Assembly (NCBI GenBank): GCA_965249965.1
Contig: OZ252262.1
Coordinates: forward strand, 2,542,001 to 2,606,000
Reading direction: 5' to 3'
Length of the DNA: 64,000 bases
Source of the DNA: HXMU1420-13 sp965249965
GTDB lineage: Bacteria; Bacteroidota; Rhodothermia; Balneolales; Balneolaceae
In this document: positions 1 to 7,081 of the stretch, piece after piece
Numbering within the stretch: position 1 is the first letter of the stretch
How the letters are laid out: every line of letters starts with the position of its first letter
The notes under the pieces: generated by a model
Told to the model about the DNA's origin: nothing
Databases searched by the model: none
Seen by the model: the letters and a program-made list of their open reading frames with translations, nothing else
Translations under genes and position numbers: made by a program

Positions 1-1
1 T

Positions 2-1069
2 GTAACATGGTCTCCTGATGGCAGAGGTTTGTATTTTCAATATGCAGATGAAGGGATTTCGAAAATTGGCTACACGAATTTATCAGGCAGGATGGAAGTG
101 GTTGCCGAGCGAATAGGCGGGAACTCCATTGGTCGTCCTTATGGTGGCGGATCTTTCTCAATTTCGAATAATGGCATGATCGCAACGAATATTGCCTCAC
201 CATATCACCCGGCAGAATTAGGTGTAGTTAGAAAAGGAAGAGCATTGAATAAAATTACCTCATTAAACGATGATTTATTCGCTCAGCGAACTTTAGGTCA
301 GGTTGATGACATTTGGTATAGTTCATCAGTTGATGGACGGGATATACAAGGCTGGGTCATATATCCACCAAATTACGATGAGTCGAAAACTTATCCATTG
401 TTAGTTGAAATTCATGGTGGGCCAATCTCACATTATGGACCACATTTTACTCCTGAATTCCAACTTTTTGCTGCAGATGGATACGTTGTATTCTATCCAA
501 ATATGAGAGGAAGCACTAGTTATGGCGAGGAATTCGGTAATCTGCTTTATCACGATTATCCCGGTGATGATTATCACGATATTATGGACGGGGTGGATGT
601 GTTGATTCAGGAAGGAATTACCTCAGAAGATAGCTTATTTGTGACTGGTGGTAGTGCAGGTGGGATTATGACCGCCTGGATGATAGGAAAGAACAATCGG
701 TTTGAATCTGCTGCCGTTGTAAAACCCGTAATGAATTGGATTAGTAAAACACTAACTGCGGATAACTATTATGGTTATGCAGACTATCGCTACCCCGGAC
801 AACCATGGGAAAACACCGAAGAATACTGGAAGTTTTCACCGATTTCTTTAGTTGGCAATGTGGAAACACCAACTTTGGTCATGGTTGGTACAAATGATAT
901 GCGCACCCCGTTATCTGAAGCAAAACAACTTTATAATGCACTTCAGATTCGGGAAATTGAAACAGCATTGGTTGAGATTCCGGGAGCAGCGCATTTTATC
1001 TCAAATCGCCCAAGTCAGTTGATTACAAAGGTAGATCACATTCTTGCATGGTTTGAACGCTATCGCTAA
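2..1069 (+). CDS. S9 family prolyl oligopeptidase/acylaminoacyl peptidase, 5'-truncated by the window
   Basis: This is the C-terminal part of a serine peptidase of family S9 (dipeptidyl- or acylaminoacyl-peptidase type). The reading frame is open to the first bases of the window and encodes V-T-W-S-P-D-G-R-G before the first in-frame TTG at 29. That is a beta-propeller blade motif, so the true start lies upstream and the TTG is not a start. Counting from that TTG, the alpha/beta-hydrolase domain covers about residues 95-346. It carries the nucleophile motif GGSAGG (Ser209), the acid in GTNDMRTP (Asp290) and the histidine in GAAHF (His322), so the triad is intact. The family clips short peptides after proline or acylated N-termini. 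Whether the protein is exported cannot be judged because the N-terminus is missing. It runs convergent to galE. Confidence 0.92.
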   Translation, partial: VTWSPDGRGLYFQYADEGISKIGYTNLSGRMEVVAERIGGNSIGRPYGGGSFSISNNGMIATNIASPYHPAELGVVRKGRALNKITSLNDDLFAQRTLGQVDDIWYSSSVDGRDIQGWVIYPPNYDESKTYPLLVEIHGGPISHYGPHFTPEFQLFAADGYVVFYPNMRGSTSYGEEFGNLLYHDYPGDDYHDIMDGVDVLIQEGITSEDSLFVTGGSAGGIMTAWMIGKNNRFESAAVVKPVMNWISKTLTADNYYGYADYRYPGQPWENTEEYWKFSPISLVGNVETPTLVMVGTNDMRTPLSEAKQLYNALQIREIETALVEIPGAAHFISNRPSQLITKVDHILAWFERYR

Positions 1070-1134
1070 CAATTATCAATTAAGAATTTTAATCAAAGTG
1101 CCTTAATTGATTCATTGATCATTTTTAATTGTTA
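1067..1134. terminator. Nested AT-rich inverted repeats between convergent genes, probable bidirectional terminator
   Basis: Two 9-base inverted repeats are nested here. The outer pair is TAACAATTA (1067-1075) with TAATTGTTA (1126-1134), and the inner pair is TCAATTAAG (1076-1084) with CTTAATTGA (1102-1110). The outer arms include the stop codons of both flanking convergent genes. The stems are AT-only or AT-rich and the right side has a 15-base bulge. Termination in both directions is therefore an inference from position rather than from a classic GC-rich stem with a U-tract. Confidence 0.4.
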
Positions 1135-2145
1135 ATCCTCGTATCCATTGGGATTGTTGGATTGCCATCGCCAGGTATCTTCACACATTTTGTGAATATC
1201 AAATTGAGCTCTCCAGCCTAATTCCTTCTCAGCCAATGAACAATCGGCATAACAAGAAGCGGCATCACCGGGTCTTCTGGGGGAAATGTTATAGGGAATG
1301 TCTACTCCAGATGCATCTTTAAAAGCATGTACTATTTCAAGTACAGATGACCCTTTGCCTGTTCCAAGGTTATAGGTAACCACCCCGGGATTTTCTTCCA
1401 GCTTTTCCAATGCTTTTAAGTGACCTTTTGCCAAATCTACAACATGTATGTAGTCTCTTACTCCGGTTCCATCTGTAGTTGGATAATCATCCCCAAAAAT
1501 GGAAAGTTCTTTCAATTTACCAACTGCTACTTGAGAAATGTAGGGCAATAAATTATTAGGAATACCATTTGGGTCTTCACCTATGAGGCCAGAATAGTGA
1601 GCTCCGATAGGATTGAAATATCTCAACAATGCAATGTTCCACTCTTCATCTGATACATGAATATCACGTAGGATATGTTCGCACATCAGTTTTGTTTGTC
1701 CATAAGGATTCTGAGCTGAGGTCGGAAATTCCTCTGTTATCGGAACTGTATCAGGCTCGCCATAAACGGTTGCAGAAGAGCTAAAAACGAGATTTTTAAC
1801 CCCATGTTTTGCCATGATCTCACAAAGAAATAAAGTAGAATTCAGATTATTCTGATAATACTTCAATGGGTGCGCCACAGATTCACCAACGGCCTTATAT
1901 CCAGCAAAATGAATAACAGCATCGATATGATGTCGATTAAATACTTCGTCGACTGCGGGTCTGTTTAACAGGTTAAACTGATAAAATGTGGGTTTTCTAC
2001 CTGCTATATGAGCTACTCTAATTAGCGATTGCTCACTACTATTAGATAAATTATCGATTACAATTACTTTATGTCCGGCTTCTAATAATTCGAGCACGGT
2101 ATGCGAGCCAATAAAACCGGCTCCCCCTGTAACTAATACTGTCAT
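1132..2145 (-). CDS. galE: UDP-glucose 4-epimerase
   Basis: GalE interconverts UDP-glucose and UDP-galactose using tightly bound NAD, feeding the Leloir pathway and polysaccharide precursors in the cytoplasm. The 337 residues match the usual length of the family (E. coli about 338). The Rossmann glycine motif GGAGFIGSH sits at residues 7-15. The catalytic serine is in SSSATVYGEP (Ser124) and the YxxxK pair is Tyr148/Lys152, almost the E. coli numbering. The tail keeps the conserved SYADCSLAEKELGW-type segment (here CYADCS). The gene stands alone: it is convergent with the S9 peptidase, and the gene upstream on the same strand (ending at 2316) is separated from it by a terminator. Identification is secure; a UDP-GlcNAc epimerase activity in addition is possible. 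Confidence 0.96.
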   Translation of the reverse strand: MTVLVTGGAGFIGSHTVLELLEAGHKVIVIDNLSNSSEQSLIRVAHIAGRKPTFYQFNLLNRPAVDEVFNRHHIDAVIHFAGYKAVGESVAHPLKYYQNNLNSTLFLCEIMAKHGVKNLVFSSSATVYGEPDTVPITEEFPTSAQNPYGQTKLMCEHILRDIHVSDEEWNIALLRYFNPIGAHYSGLIGEDPNGIPNNLLPYISQVAVGKLKELSIFGDDYPTTDGTGVRDYIHVVDLAKGHLKALEKLEENPGVVTYNLGTGKGSSVLEIVHAFKDASGVDIPYNISPRRPGDAASCYADCSLAEKELGWRAQFDIHKMCEDTWRWQSNNPNGYED

Positions 2146-2187
2146 AGATGATTTTTTTGATTTACACCAAATCTAACAGACATATAA

Positions 2188-2221
2188 TAAAAAAGCCCCA
2201 TTAACTTTCAACAATGGGGCT
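2188..2221 (-). terminator. Rho-independent terminator for the two-component operon
   Basis: A 9-base-pair stem, AGCCCCATT (2194-2202) with AATGGGGCT (2213-2221), encloses a 10-base loop. On the minus strand it is followed by a run of six T. It lies 95 bases past the stop of the last gene of the minus-strand regulator-kinase operon and just upstream of galE, so it separates the two transcription units. A second small hairpin (AGACTA/TAGTCT, 2230-2247) lies just before it in the transcript. Confidence 0.8.
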
Positions 2222-2315
2222 CTGATTTAGACTAAGCTAATAGTCTTCTTTTCGGGGTACAATTTATATAGTATGATCGTGAATTAAATGAGTTCTTATA
2301 TCACAAAAGAGTAAA

Positions 2316-2729
2316 CTAATCGATTTTAAGCCCCATTTTTTCAAAATACTTATGCTGGCTTTTATATGAGCTATAACTGGTGACAAAAGTACCTTTGTAA
2401 TCTTCGGTCACTAGTTCCAGTACCGTTTCTTTTGTATTCCCTTCTTTTTCGATTCTTAAATTCAAGCCCAATATGGATTCTTCAGATATAAGTATTGCCC
2501 GCTGGTAATTACTTCGATTTACCAGGAGAGCTAAACCTTTTTCATAGCGCTGAAAAATTCCTTTTGAGTCATCCCAAATAAGCACTTCTTCACCATGTGA
2601 ATTTTTCAATTCTTTGATGAAATAGTAGCTAGATCCGGTAACGGTTAACCATTTACCGGGTTCTTTGTATGGTTTTCCAAGGATAGGTTCAATGTTATCC
2701 TGATCAATCTCACTTTCTTTTAAAATCAT
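2316..2729 (-). CDS. Hypothetical protein in a two-component operon
   Basis: I do not recognise this 137-residue protein. It has no signal peptide or membrane segment, is rich in charged residues and looks like a small cytoplasmic beta-rich domain (alternating hydrophobic stretches around residues 28-40, 47-53, 65-90 and 100-117). The start codon lies 15 bases after the stop of the sensor kinase on the same strand, and a strong terminator follows, so it is the last gene of the regulator-kinase operon. The co-transcription suggests a part in, or an output of, that signalling pathway, but nothing in the sequence indicates what. The coding call itself is well supported by the tight spacing. Confidence 0.75.
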   Translation of the reverse strand: MILKESEIDQDNIEPILGKPYKEPGKWLTVTGSSYYFIKELKNSHGEEVLIWDDSKGIFQRYEKGLALLVNRSNYQRAILISEESILGLNLRIEKEGNTKETVLELVTEDYKGTFVTSYSSYKSQHKYFEKMGLKID

Positions 2730-2744
2730 CTTGATGAATTAATT

Positions 2745-4226
2745 CTAGTCTACATATGGAAATAGACTAAAACTGAAAGTCGTTCCCTGATTTAAGGCAC
2801 TTTTTACAGATAATTTGCTGCCATGTAATTCCAGAATCTTCTGAGCAATCGAAAGTCCAAGTCCTGCTCCGTTGCCCGGACTTCGGCTACCATCAACTTG
2901 ATAAAACCGGTCAAATATCCGGGCAATTTGGTCATCAGAAATGCCAACCCCAGTATCGGTTATTTTGATTGTTATTTTGTCTCCGGAATTTGTTGGTGTT
3001 ATCGTAACCATGCCACCTTCAGGGGTATTTTTTATAGCATTATCGATGAGGTTAGAAATCGCTCGTTCCATTAAGGCAATGTCTGCATTTACTAATTTCA
3101 ATGTATCATCCGTTAGATCAGCTTTAAGGATGATTTTTTTAGAATTTGCTTGTGGCTGAAACTGCATTACCACATCTTGTGCAAGTTCAGCAATTGAAAC
3201 CGGTTCCAAATCAGGTTGCACATTTTTAGCATCCAATTTTGATAATTCGAATAATTCAGAAATCAAATTTCCAAGTTTCTTGGTGTTCCGGATTACAATA
3301 TCATAGTATTTAGTTCGATCTTCATCTGATAGAGTTTTTTCTTGATCTTTATATTGAATGGTCTCTAAATAGCCCTGAATAGACGCTAAAGGACTCCTTA
3401 AATCATGAGAGACATTTGCTATCAGCTCACGCCTTAGGCGGTCTACCTGCTTAATTTCATCCATATTTGCAACCAGGGTATCCGCCATTTGATTGAAGGA
3501 GAGAGCGAGTTTGCCTAGTTCATCATTTGAACGAATCTTAACGCGTTCATCCAATTGACCATGTTCAAAAGCCACTACGGTATTAGTAATATTCGTCAAT
3601 CGGTCGGTTAATAATCGAAAAACTAGCAGCCCTAGAAATACGGTGGTAATTATTACAATTATCAAACCAAGCATCGAATTTTTTATGATGTAACTCTCTG
3701 CCAGTATACCGGCAATTTCATCGTATTGTTGACTTTCCAGAATTACATATAAATAGCAGCCTTCGCTACCCATAATAGAGATGTGAGCAGTAGAGAATGG
3801 CTTTTTAATCTCAGGGTTGAGCGGATCTTCGCCGAGTATAGGCAACGTTTCCCCGGCAATAAAAGCATCTAAAGGGGCGGTATCAACTTTTGCCATGGCA
3901 AGTTCAGGTGGTGCGTCTTTACCCAGAAATGATCCTTTTATCATCCCATTGCTACCAAGTAAATAAATATCTACTTGAGGATTTATGCCTTTCAAATACT
4001 GAATTTTTTGGATGATACTGTCATTTTCGATGGAATCCATTAAAAATGGTTGGAATTCCATGGCCATTTCATGGGCAAGATTTACATTTACCTTTTGAGT
4101 GGTTTCTTCAACAAACATCATCGAAGAGTTCAAGGTTAGATAGGCAAGAACTCCTCCCAGCACTAAAATACAAACCAGGAATACCGAAGAAATTTTGGCA
4201 TAAAAGCTATTGGTTAACATTTTCAT
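2745..4226 (-). CDS. Membrane sensor histidine kinase
   Basis: A 493-residue inner-membrane histidine kinase that should autophosphorylate and pass phosphate to the overlapping OmpR-type regulator. Order of parts: membrane helix about 10-32; extracytoplasmic sensor region about 35-180; second helix about 183-205; HAMP linker 205-258; dimerisation/phosphoacceptor domain with SHDLRSP (His274); ATPase domain with N-box NLIDNAIKN (392-400), G1 box DTGVGI (424-429) and G2 box GAGLGLSI (453-460). All catalytic boxes are intact. The ligand is unknown; the sensor region has no motif I can name. The start codon overlaps the regulator stop by four bases (ATGA type), so the pair is translationally coupled. 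The architecture is that of the PhoR/BaeS class, but no specific orthologue can be claimed. Confidence 0.93.
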   Translation of the reverse strand: MKMLTNSFYAKISSVFLVCILVLGGVLAYLTLNSSMMFVEETTQKVNVNLAHEMAMEFQPFLMDSIENDSIIQKIQYLKGINPQVDIYLLGSNGMIKGSFLGKDAPPELAMAKVDTAPLDAFIAGETLPILGEDPLNPEIKKPFSTAHISIMGSEGCYLYVILESQQYDEIAGILAESYIIKNSMLGLIIVIITTVFLGLLVFRLLTDRLTNITNTVVAFEHGQLDERVKIRSNDELGKLALSFNQMADTLVANMDEIKQVDRLRRELIANVSHDLRSPLASIQGYLETIQYKDQEKTLSDEDRTKYYDIVIRNTKKLGNLISELFELSKLDAKNVQPDLEPVSIAELAQDVVMQFQPQANSKKIILKADLTDDTLKLVNADIALMERAISNLIDNAIKNTPEGGMVTITPTNSGDKITIKITDTGVGISDDQIARIFDRFYQVDGSRSPGNGAGLGLSIAQKILELHGSKLSVKSALNQGTTFSFSLFPYVD

Positions 4227-4948
4227 GCTTCTAGTTCCTCCAGTTCAACAAATCGGTACCCGACACCCCAAACTGTTTTTATGAATGTGGGATCAGAAGG
4301 ATCTCTCTCAATTTTACTCCTCAATCGATTTATATGACTGTTCACCGTATGGCTATACCCATTGTATTGATATCCCCAAACCACATCGAGTAACTCTTGC
4401 CGGCTGTACGCACGCCCGGGGTTTGTTGCAAAAAGCATGAGTAAATCAAATTCTTTCGACGTTAAATCAAATGTGTCACCTCTTAACTCAATTACTCGCT
4501 TATTTGGATAAATTGAGAGTTCGCCAAAAGATATCGCGTCATTAACCGAATTGGTTTGAGAAGTTGAAACCTGAGATCTTCGGATTAATGCTTTAACGCG
4601 AGCAGTGAGTTCTCTTATACTAAAAGGCTTGGTTAGATAATCATCAGCTCCAAATTCTAGCCCCATAATTTTATCAATCTCCTCTGCTTTTGCAGTAAGC
4701 ATTAGAATAGGAGTAAGAGAATCGTTTTTGCGTATTGTTTTGCAAATCTCGAATCCATCTTTACCAGGAAGCATTATATCCAGAATAATTAGAGAAAATG
4801 TCCCTGTATTAATTTTATCGATAGCATCGATCCCATTAAAACTCTGATGAATTTCATAATTCAGGTCGAGTAATTGAATCTTGATCAGTTCGGAGAGGTC
4901 TTTATCGTCTTCTACAATTAATATAGGGGAGGAGGTAGATGCGCTCAT
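4223..4948 (-). CDS. OmpR/PhoB-family response regulator
   Basis: A DNA-binding response regulator of 241 residues. The receiver domain (about 8-120) has the acidic pocket Glu13/Asp14/Asp15, phosphoacceptor Asp57 in LDIMLPGKDG, Thr85 and Lys107 in LTKPFS. The winged-helix trans_reg_C domain follows (about 140-235, with typical NPGRAYSRQELLD and VWGVGYRF motifs). It is the first gene of a regulator-kinase-unknown operon and overlaps the kinase by four bases. The HPt gene lies only 59 bases upstream on the same strand, so all five genes from the thioesterase onward could share a transcript. Targets cannot be told from the sequence. Confidence 0.94.
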   Translation of the reverse strand: MSASTSSPILIVEDDKDLSELIKIQLLDLNYEIHQSFNGIDAIDKINTGTFSLIILDIMLPGKDGFEICKTIRKNDSLTPILMLTAKAEEIDKIMGLEFGADDYLTKPFSIRELTARVKALIRRSQVSTSQTNSVNDAISFGELSIYPNKRVIELRGDTFDLTSKEFDLLMLFATNPGRAYSRQELLDVVWGYQYNGYSHTVNSHINRLRSKIERDPSDPTFIKTVWGVGYRFVELEELEA

Positions 4949-5007
4949 GGCTTTTCAAGCCAAATTAGTAAAGCTACTTAAATAAAAGTATCACGATAAC
5001 GTAACAT

Positions 5008-5364
5008 TTACGCGTTTTCAGCTACTTCTTTTAATTCGGAGAGTACTCTATCTAGAATGGCACTCATTTTTTGGGATGAGTTGCCAAGTTCAGCATCTGG
5101 TTTTTCATCCCAAATTAATTCTTTGGCATGCTCATATTCCTCGAGTATCATATTTAAACCGAGCATCTGAGCCACAGGCTTAATTTTGTGCCCTGCCTTT
5201 CTAAAATTCACTTCATCTCTTTTAATCAAAAAGAGTGTATAGTTTTCTTTGAACTCTTCAAAGGAAATAACAGCAGCTTCAGCAAACTCTTTGATATACT
5301 TAGCTTCGCCAAATAGCATTTCGTTTAAAGTGGTAAAATCAACAATTTTTTCCTGATTACTCAC
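5008..5364 (-). CDS. Stand-alone histidine phosphotransfer (HPt) protein
   Basis: This 118-residue all-helical protein looks like an HPt domain, the phosphocarrier that shuttles phosphate between receiver domains in multi-step relays. The key motif is AGHKIKPVAQMLGL, with phosphorylatable His59 followed by Lys60, and the helix-turn-helix spacing fits the family (AHKLKG-type motif). It has no signal peptide and is cytoplasmic. It starts 7 bases after the thioesterase stop and ends 59 bases before the OmpR-type regulator. The neighbouring kinase has no receiver domain and would not need an HPt, so its partner may be a hybrid kinase elsewhere. The family call rests on a short motif and length, hence moderate confidence. 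Confidence 0.75.
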   Translation of the reverse strand: MSNQEKIVDFTTLNEMLFGEAKYIKEFAEAAVISFEEFKENYTLFLIKRDEVNFRKAGHKIKPVAQMLGLNMILEEYEHAKELIWDEKPDAELGNSSQKMSAILDRVLSELKEVAENA

Positions 5365-5371
5365 AAGATGA

Positions 5372-5743
5372 TTATTCGTTTGCTGGTTCTGTTACGTGAT
5401 GTGGGATGGGGTTTCCATCCTTATCTATATGAACAAATACAATTCTGTCTATGGTGATGATCGTATCTTTTTGAAATTTAGTTCGAACTTCACATTTCAC
5501 AGTAATTGATGTTCGCCCAAATTTAACAGTTTCCATACCAATCTCAATCACATCACCTAATTTTGCTGAACTCACAAAATTAATTTCCGACATGTACTTG
5601 GTTACAATGCGTCCTTTTCCTAGCTGACATAGCACATAAATTGCTGCTTCCTCATCAATCCAACTTAATACGACACCCCCAAAAAGAGTGCCATTTGGAT
5701 TCAAATCTTGAGGTTTAATAATTTTTCGTGAGTAAAAGCGCAT
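5372..5743 (-). CDS. Acyl-CoA thioesterase, hotdog fold (YciA-like)
   Basis: A 123-residue hotdog-fold thioesterase that would hydrolyse acyl-CoA to free acid and CoA in the cytoplasm. The N-terminal half has the diagnostic LNPNGTLFGGVVLSWID segment (residues 14-30) with Asn15, the Gly-Gly turn and Asp30, the expected catalytic acid. The later stretch SAKLGDVIEIG and the FGRTSITVKCEV strand match the YciA/ACOT group. Length fits a single-domain member that assembles as a hexamer. It is the first gene of the minus-strand run, 7 bases ahead of the HPt gene, and is divergent from parA across 253 bases. Substrate chain length cannot be read from the sequence. Confidence 0.88.
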   Translation of the reverse strand: MRFYSRKIIKPQDLNPNGTLFGGVVLSWIDEEAAIYVLCQLGKGRIVTKYMSEINFVSSAKLGDVIEIGMETVKFGRTSITVKCEVRTKFQKDTIITIDRIVFVHIDKDGNPIPHHVTEPANE

Positions 5744-5996
5744 TAACTGTACAATGAATTGTTAAGCTATAAGTTAAGAAACTTTGAAAATGTTCGATAC
5801 CAAATACACACACTAGAATTATTTTAATGTTTGTTGGTTCTCTATTATATGTTTTCGGATATTTCTATTAGAAAATTAAGTGATTCTAACTACCTTAGTG
5901 AACCGAAAAACCATATCTATTAGATATCCTGTAACAATCGATTATTATATCCTCTTTAATACTCTATTAATGATATAAGCACGGCAATAAAGAGTT
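5744..5996. other. Divergent intergenic region (thioesterase/parA)
   Basis: This 253-base AT-rich gap separates two divergent genes and must hold both promoters. I see no RNA gene and no tandem iterons such as a plasmid-type partition site would show. A short palindromic element (ACAAT-GA-ATTGT, 5749-5760) lies just upstream of the thioesterase start. No promoter matches the Bacteroidota consensus well enough to call. Confidence 0.4.
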
Positions 5997-6752
5997 ATGA
6001 AAACCATTGCTTTTACAAATCAGAAAGGTGGCGTTGGAAAAACCACTTCTACAATAAATGTTGGAGCCGGACTGGCTAAACTGGGTAAGAAAGTTCTGCT
6101 AATTGATCTTGATCCTCAAGCTAACCTAACCTATTCGTTACGAATGCATTCTCAGCGATTAGAGAAAACAATATATCAGGCCTTAAAAGGGCAGGCTCGC
6201 ATTCAAGACGTTATTATCAAACATAGTGGATTTGATTATATAGCTTCTTCTTTAGAGTTATCCGGAGCAGAGCTTGAGCTTGCAAACGAACCTGCACGCG
6301 AGAGTTTACTAAAGAATTTTTTAAAACAATTGAAAGGCGAAAGTTATGATTATGTGCTAATCGATTGTCCACCAAATCTTGGATTGTTAACTCTTAATGC
6401 ATTTACCGCAGTACAAGATGTATTTATCGTGTTGCAATCAGAATATTTGGCATTACACGGGCTATCTAAATTGCTCGACCTAATTAAAGTTGTACAACAA
6501 CGTTTAAATGCAGATTTAGAAGTTGGTGGAATTATCTGCACTTTATACGATAGCAGAAAGAATTTAAACAAAGAAGTGGTAGGTCATATCAAAGATTACT
6601 TTGGTAAGAAAGTGTTTAATACGATTATTCGTGATAATGTAGCTTTAGCAGAAGCACCAAGTCATCATAAGACAATATTTGAATACGATGGAAGTAGTAA
6701 TGGTGCCAAAGATTATCTAGCTCTAGCTAAGGAGATTAAAAACGGCCATTGA
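5997..6752 (+). CDS. ParA-family ATPase
   Basis: A 251-residue P-loop ATPase of the ParA/Soj/MinD group, proteins that position DNA or complexes by ATP-dependent binding to the nucleoid. The deviant Walker A motif KGGVGKTTS (residues 10-18) has both the signature Lys10 and the catalytic Lys15. Walker A' is LIDLDPQAN (35-43) and Walker B is VLIDCPPNLG (Asp123). The length is that of the chromosomal Soj/small ParA type without an N-terminal DNA-binding extension. The next gene starts at its stop codon and encodes a small ribbon-helix-helix-like protein, the usual partner of ParA proteins that lack a ParB. No ParB or parS-like repeat is visible. recBCD follows on the same strand 66 bases after the partner gene. 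Confidence 0.9.
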   Translation: MKTIAFTNQKGGVGKTTSTINVGAGLAKLGKKVLLIDLDPQANLTYSLRMHSQRLEKTIYQALKGQARIQDVIIKHSGFDYIASSLELSGAELELANEPARESLLKNFLKQLKGESYDYVLIDCPPNLGLLTLNAFTAVQDVFIVLQSEYLALHGLSKLLDLIKVVQQRLNADLEVGGIICTLYDSRKNLNKEVVGHIKDYFGKKVFNTIIRDNVALAEAPSHHKTIFEYDGSSNGAKDYLALAKEIKNGH

Positions 6753-7015
6753 TGATGGATAAGAAAAAGGTGATGGGGCATAACCCGCTCGGTACAAATC
6801 ACCTGGAAGATGCTAAGTTTGAATTTATACCATACACTGAATCTGGTTCGGTGCACAAAGAGTCTGAGAAAAAACAGCCAAGAAAAAAGAAAAGAGTGGT
6901 AAGCTATTACTTAGAGGAAGACTTGATTAACGCTGTAAAACGAAAAGCAACGGCAAATGAACAATCCTTCTCTACCTTTGTAGGTGGTATCTTAAAAAAA
7001 GCGATTATTGACTAA
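6752..7015 (+). CDS. Small ParA partner, ribbon-helix-helix-like DNA-binding protein
   Basis: A protein of about 87 residues whose first 45 are polar and probably disordered, with a Lys/Arg-rich segment (about 45-52, KKQPRKKKR). The last 38 residues read as strand-helix-helix (VVSYYLEEDLINAVKRKA, then SFSTFVGGILKKAI), the pattern of a MetJ/Arc/CopG ribbon-helix-helix domain. I chose the ATG at 6752, which shares a base with the parA stop codon TGA at 6750-6752; a second ATG follows directly at 6755. Coupling to parA and the basic linker suggest a centromere-binding or adaptor partner of the ATPase. The family assignment is from pattern only. Confidence 0.7.
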   Translation: MMDKKKVMGHNPLGTNHLEDAKFEFIPYTESGSVHKESEKKQPRKKKRVVSYYLEEDLINAVKRKATANEQSFSTFVGGILKKAIID

Positions 7016-7044
7016 TTAATTCTTCTAAGTGTTGGTTTTTTTTG

Positions 7045-7076
7045 AGTATTATTAAGCTGTTGAGCTTTCTAATACT
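7045..7076 (+). promoter_or_regulatory. Hairpin directly upstream of the recC start
   Basis: An imperfect stem of 12 base pairs with one 2x2 internal loop: AGTATTA (7045-7051) pairs with TAATACT (7070-7076), and AAGCT (7054-7058) with AGCTT (7063-7067), around a GTTG loop. It ends five bases before the recC ATG at 7082, where a ribosome-binding site would sit, and no Shine-Dalgarno-like sequence is visible. No U-run follows, so it is not an intrinsic terminator. A role in limiting recC translation is inference. Confidence 0.4.
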
Positions 7077-7081
7077 GCTAA

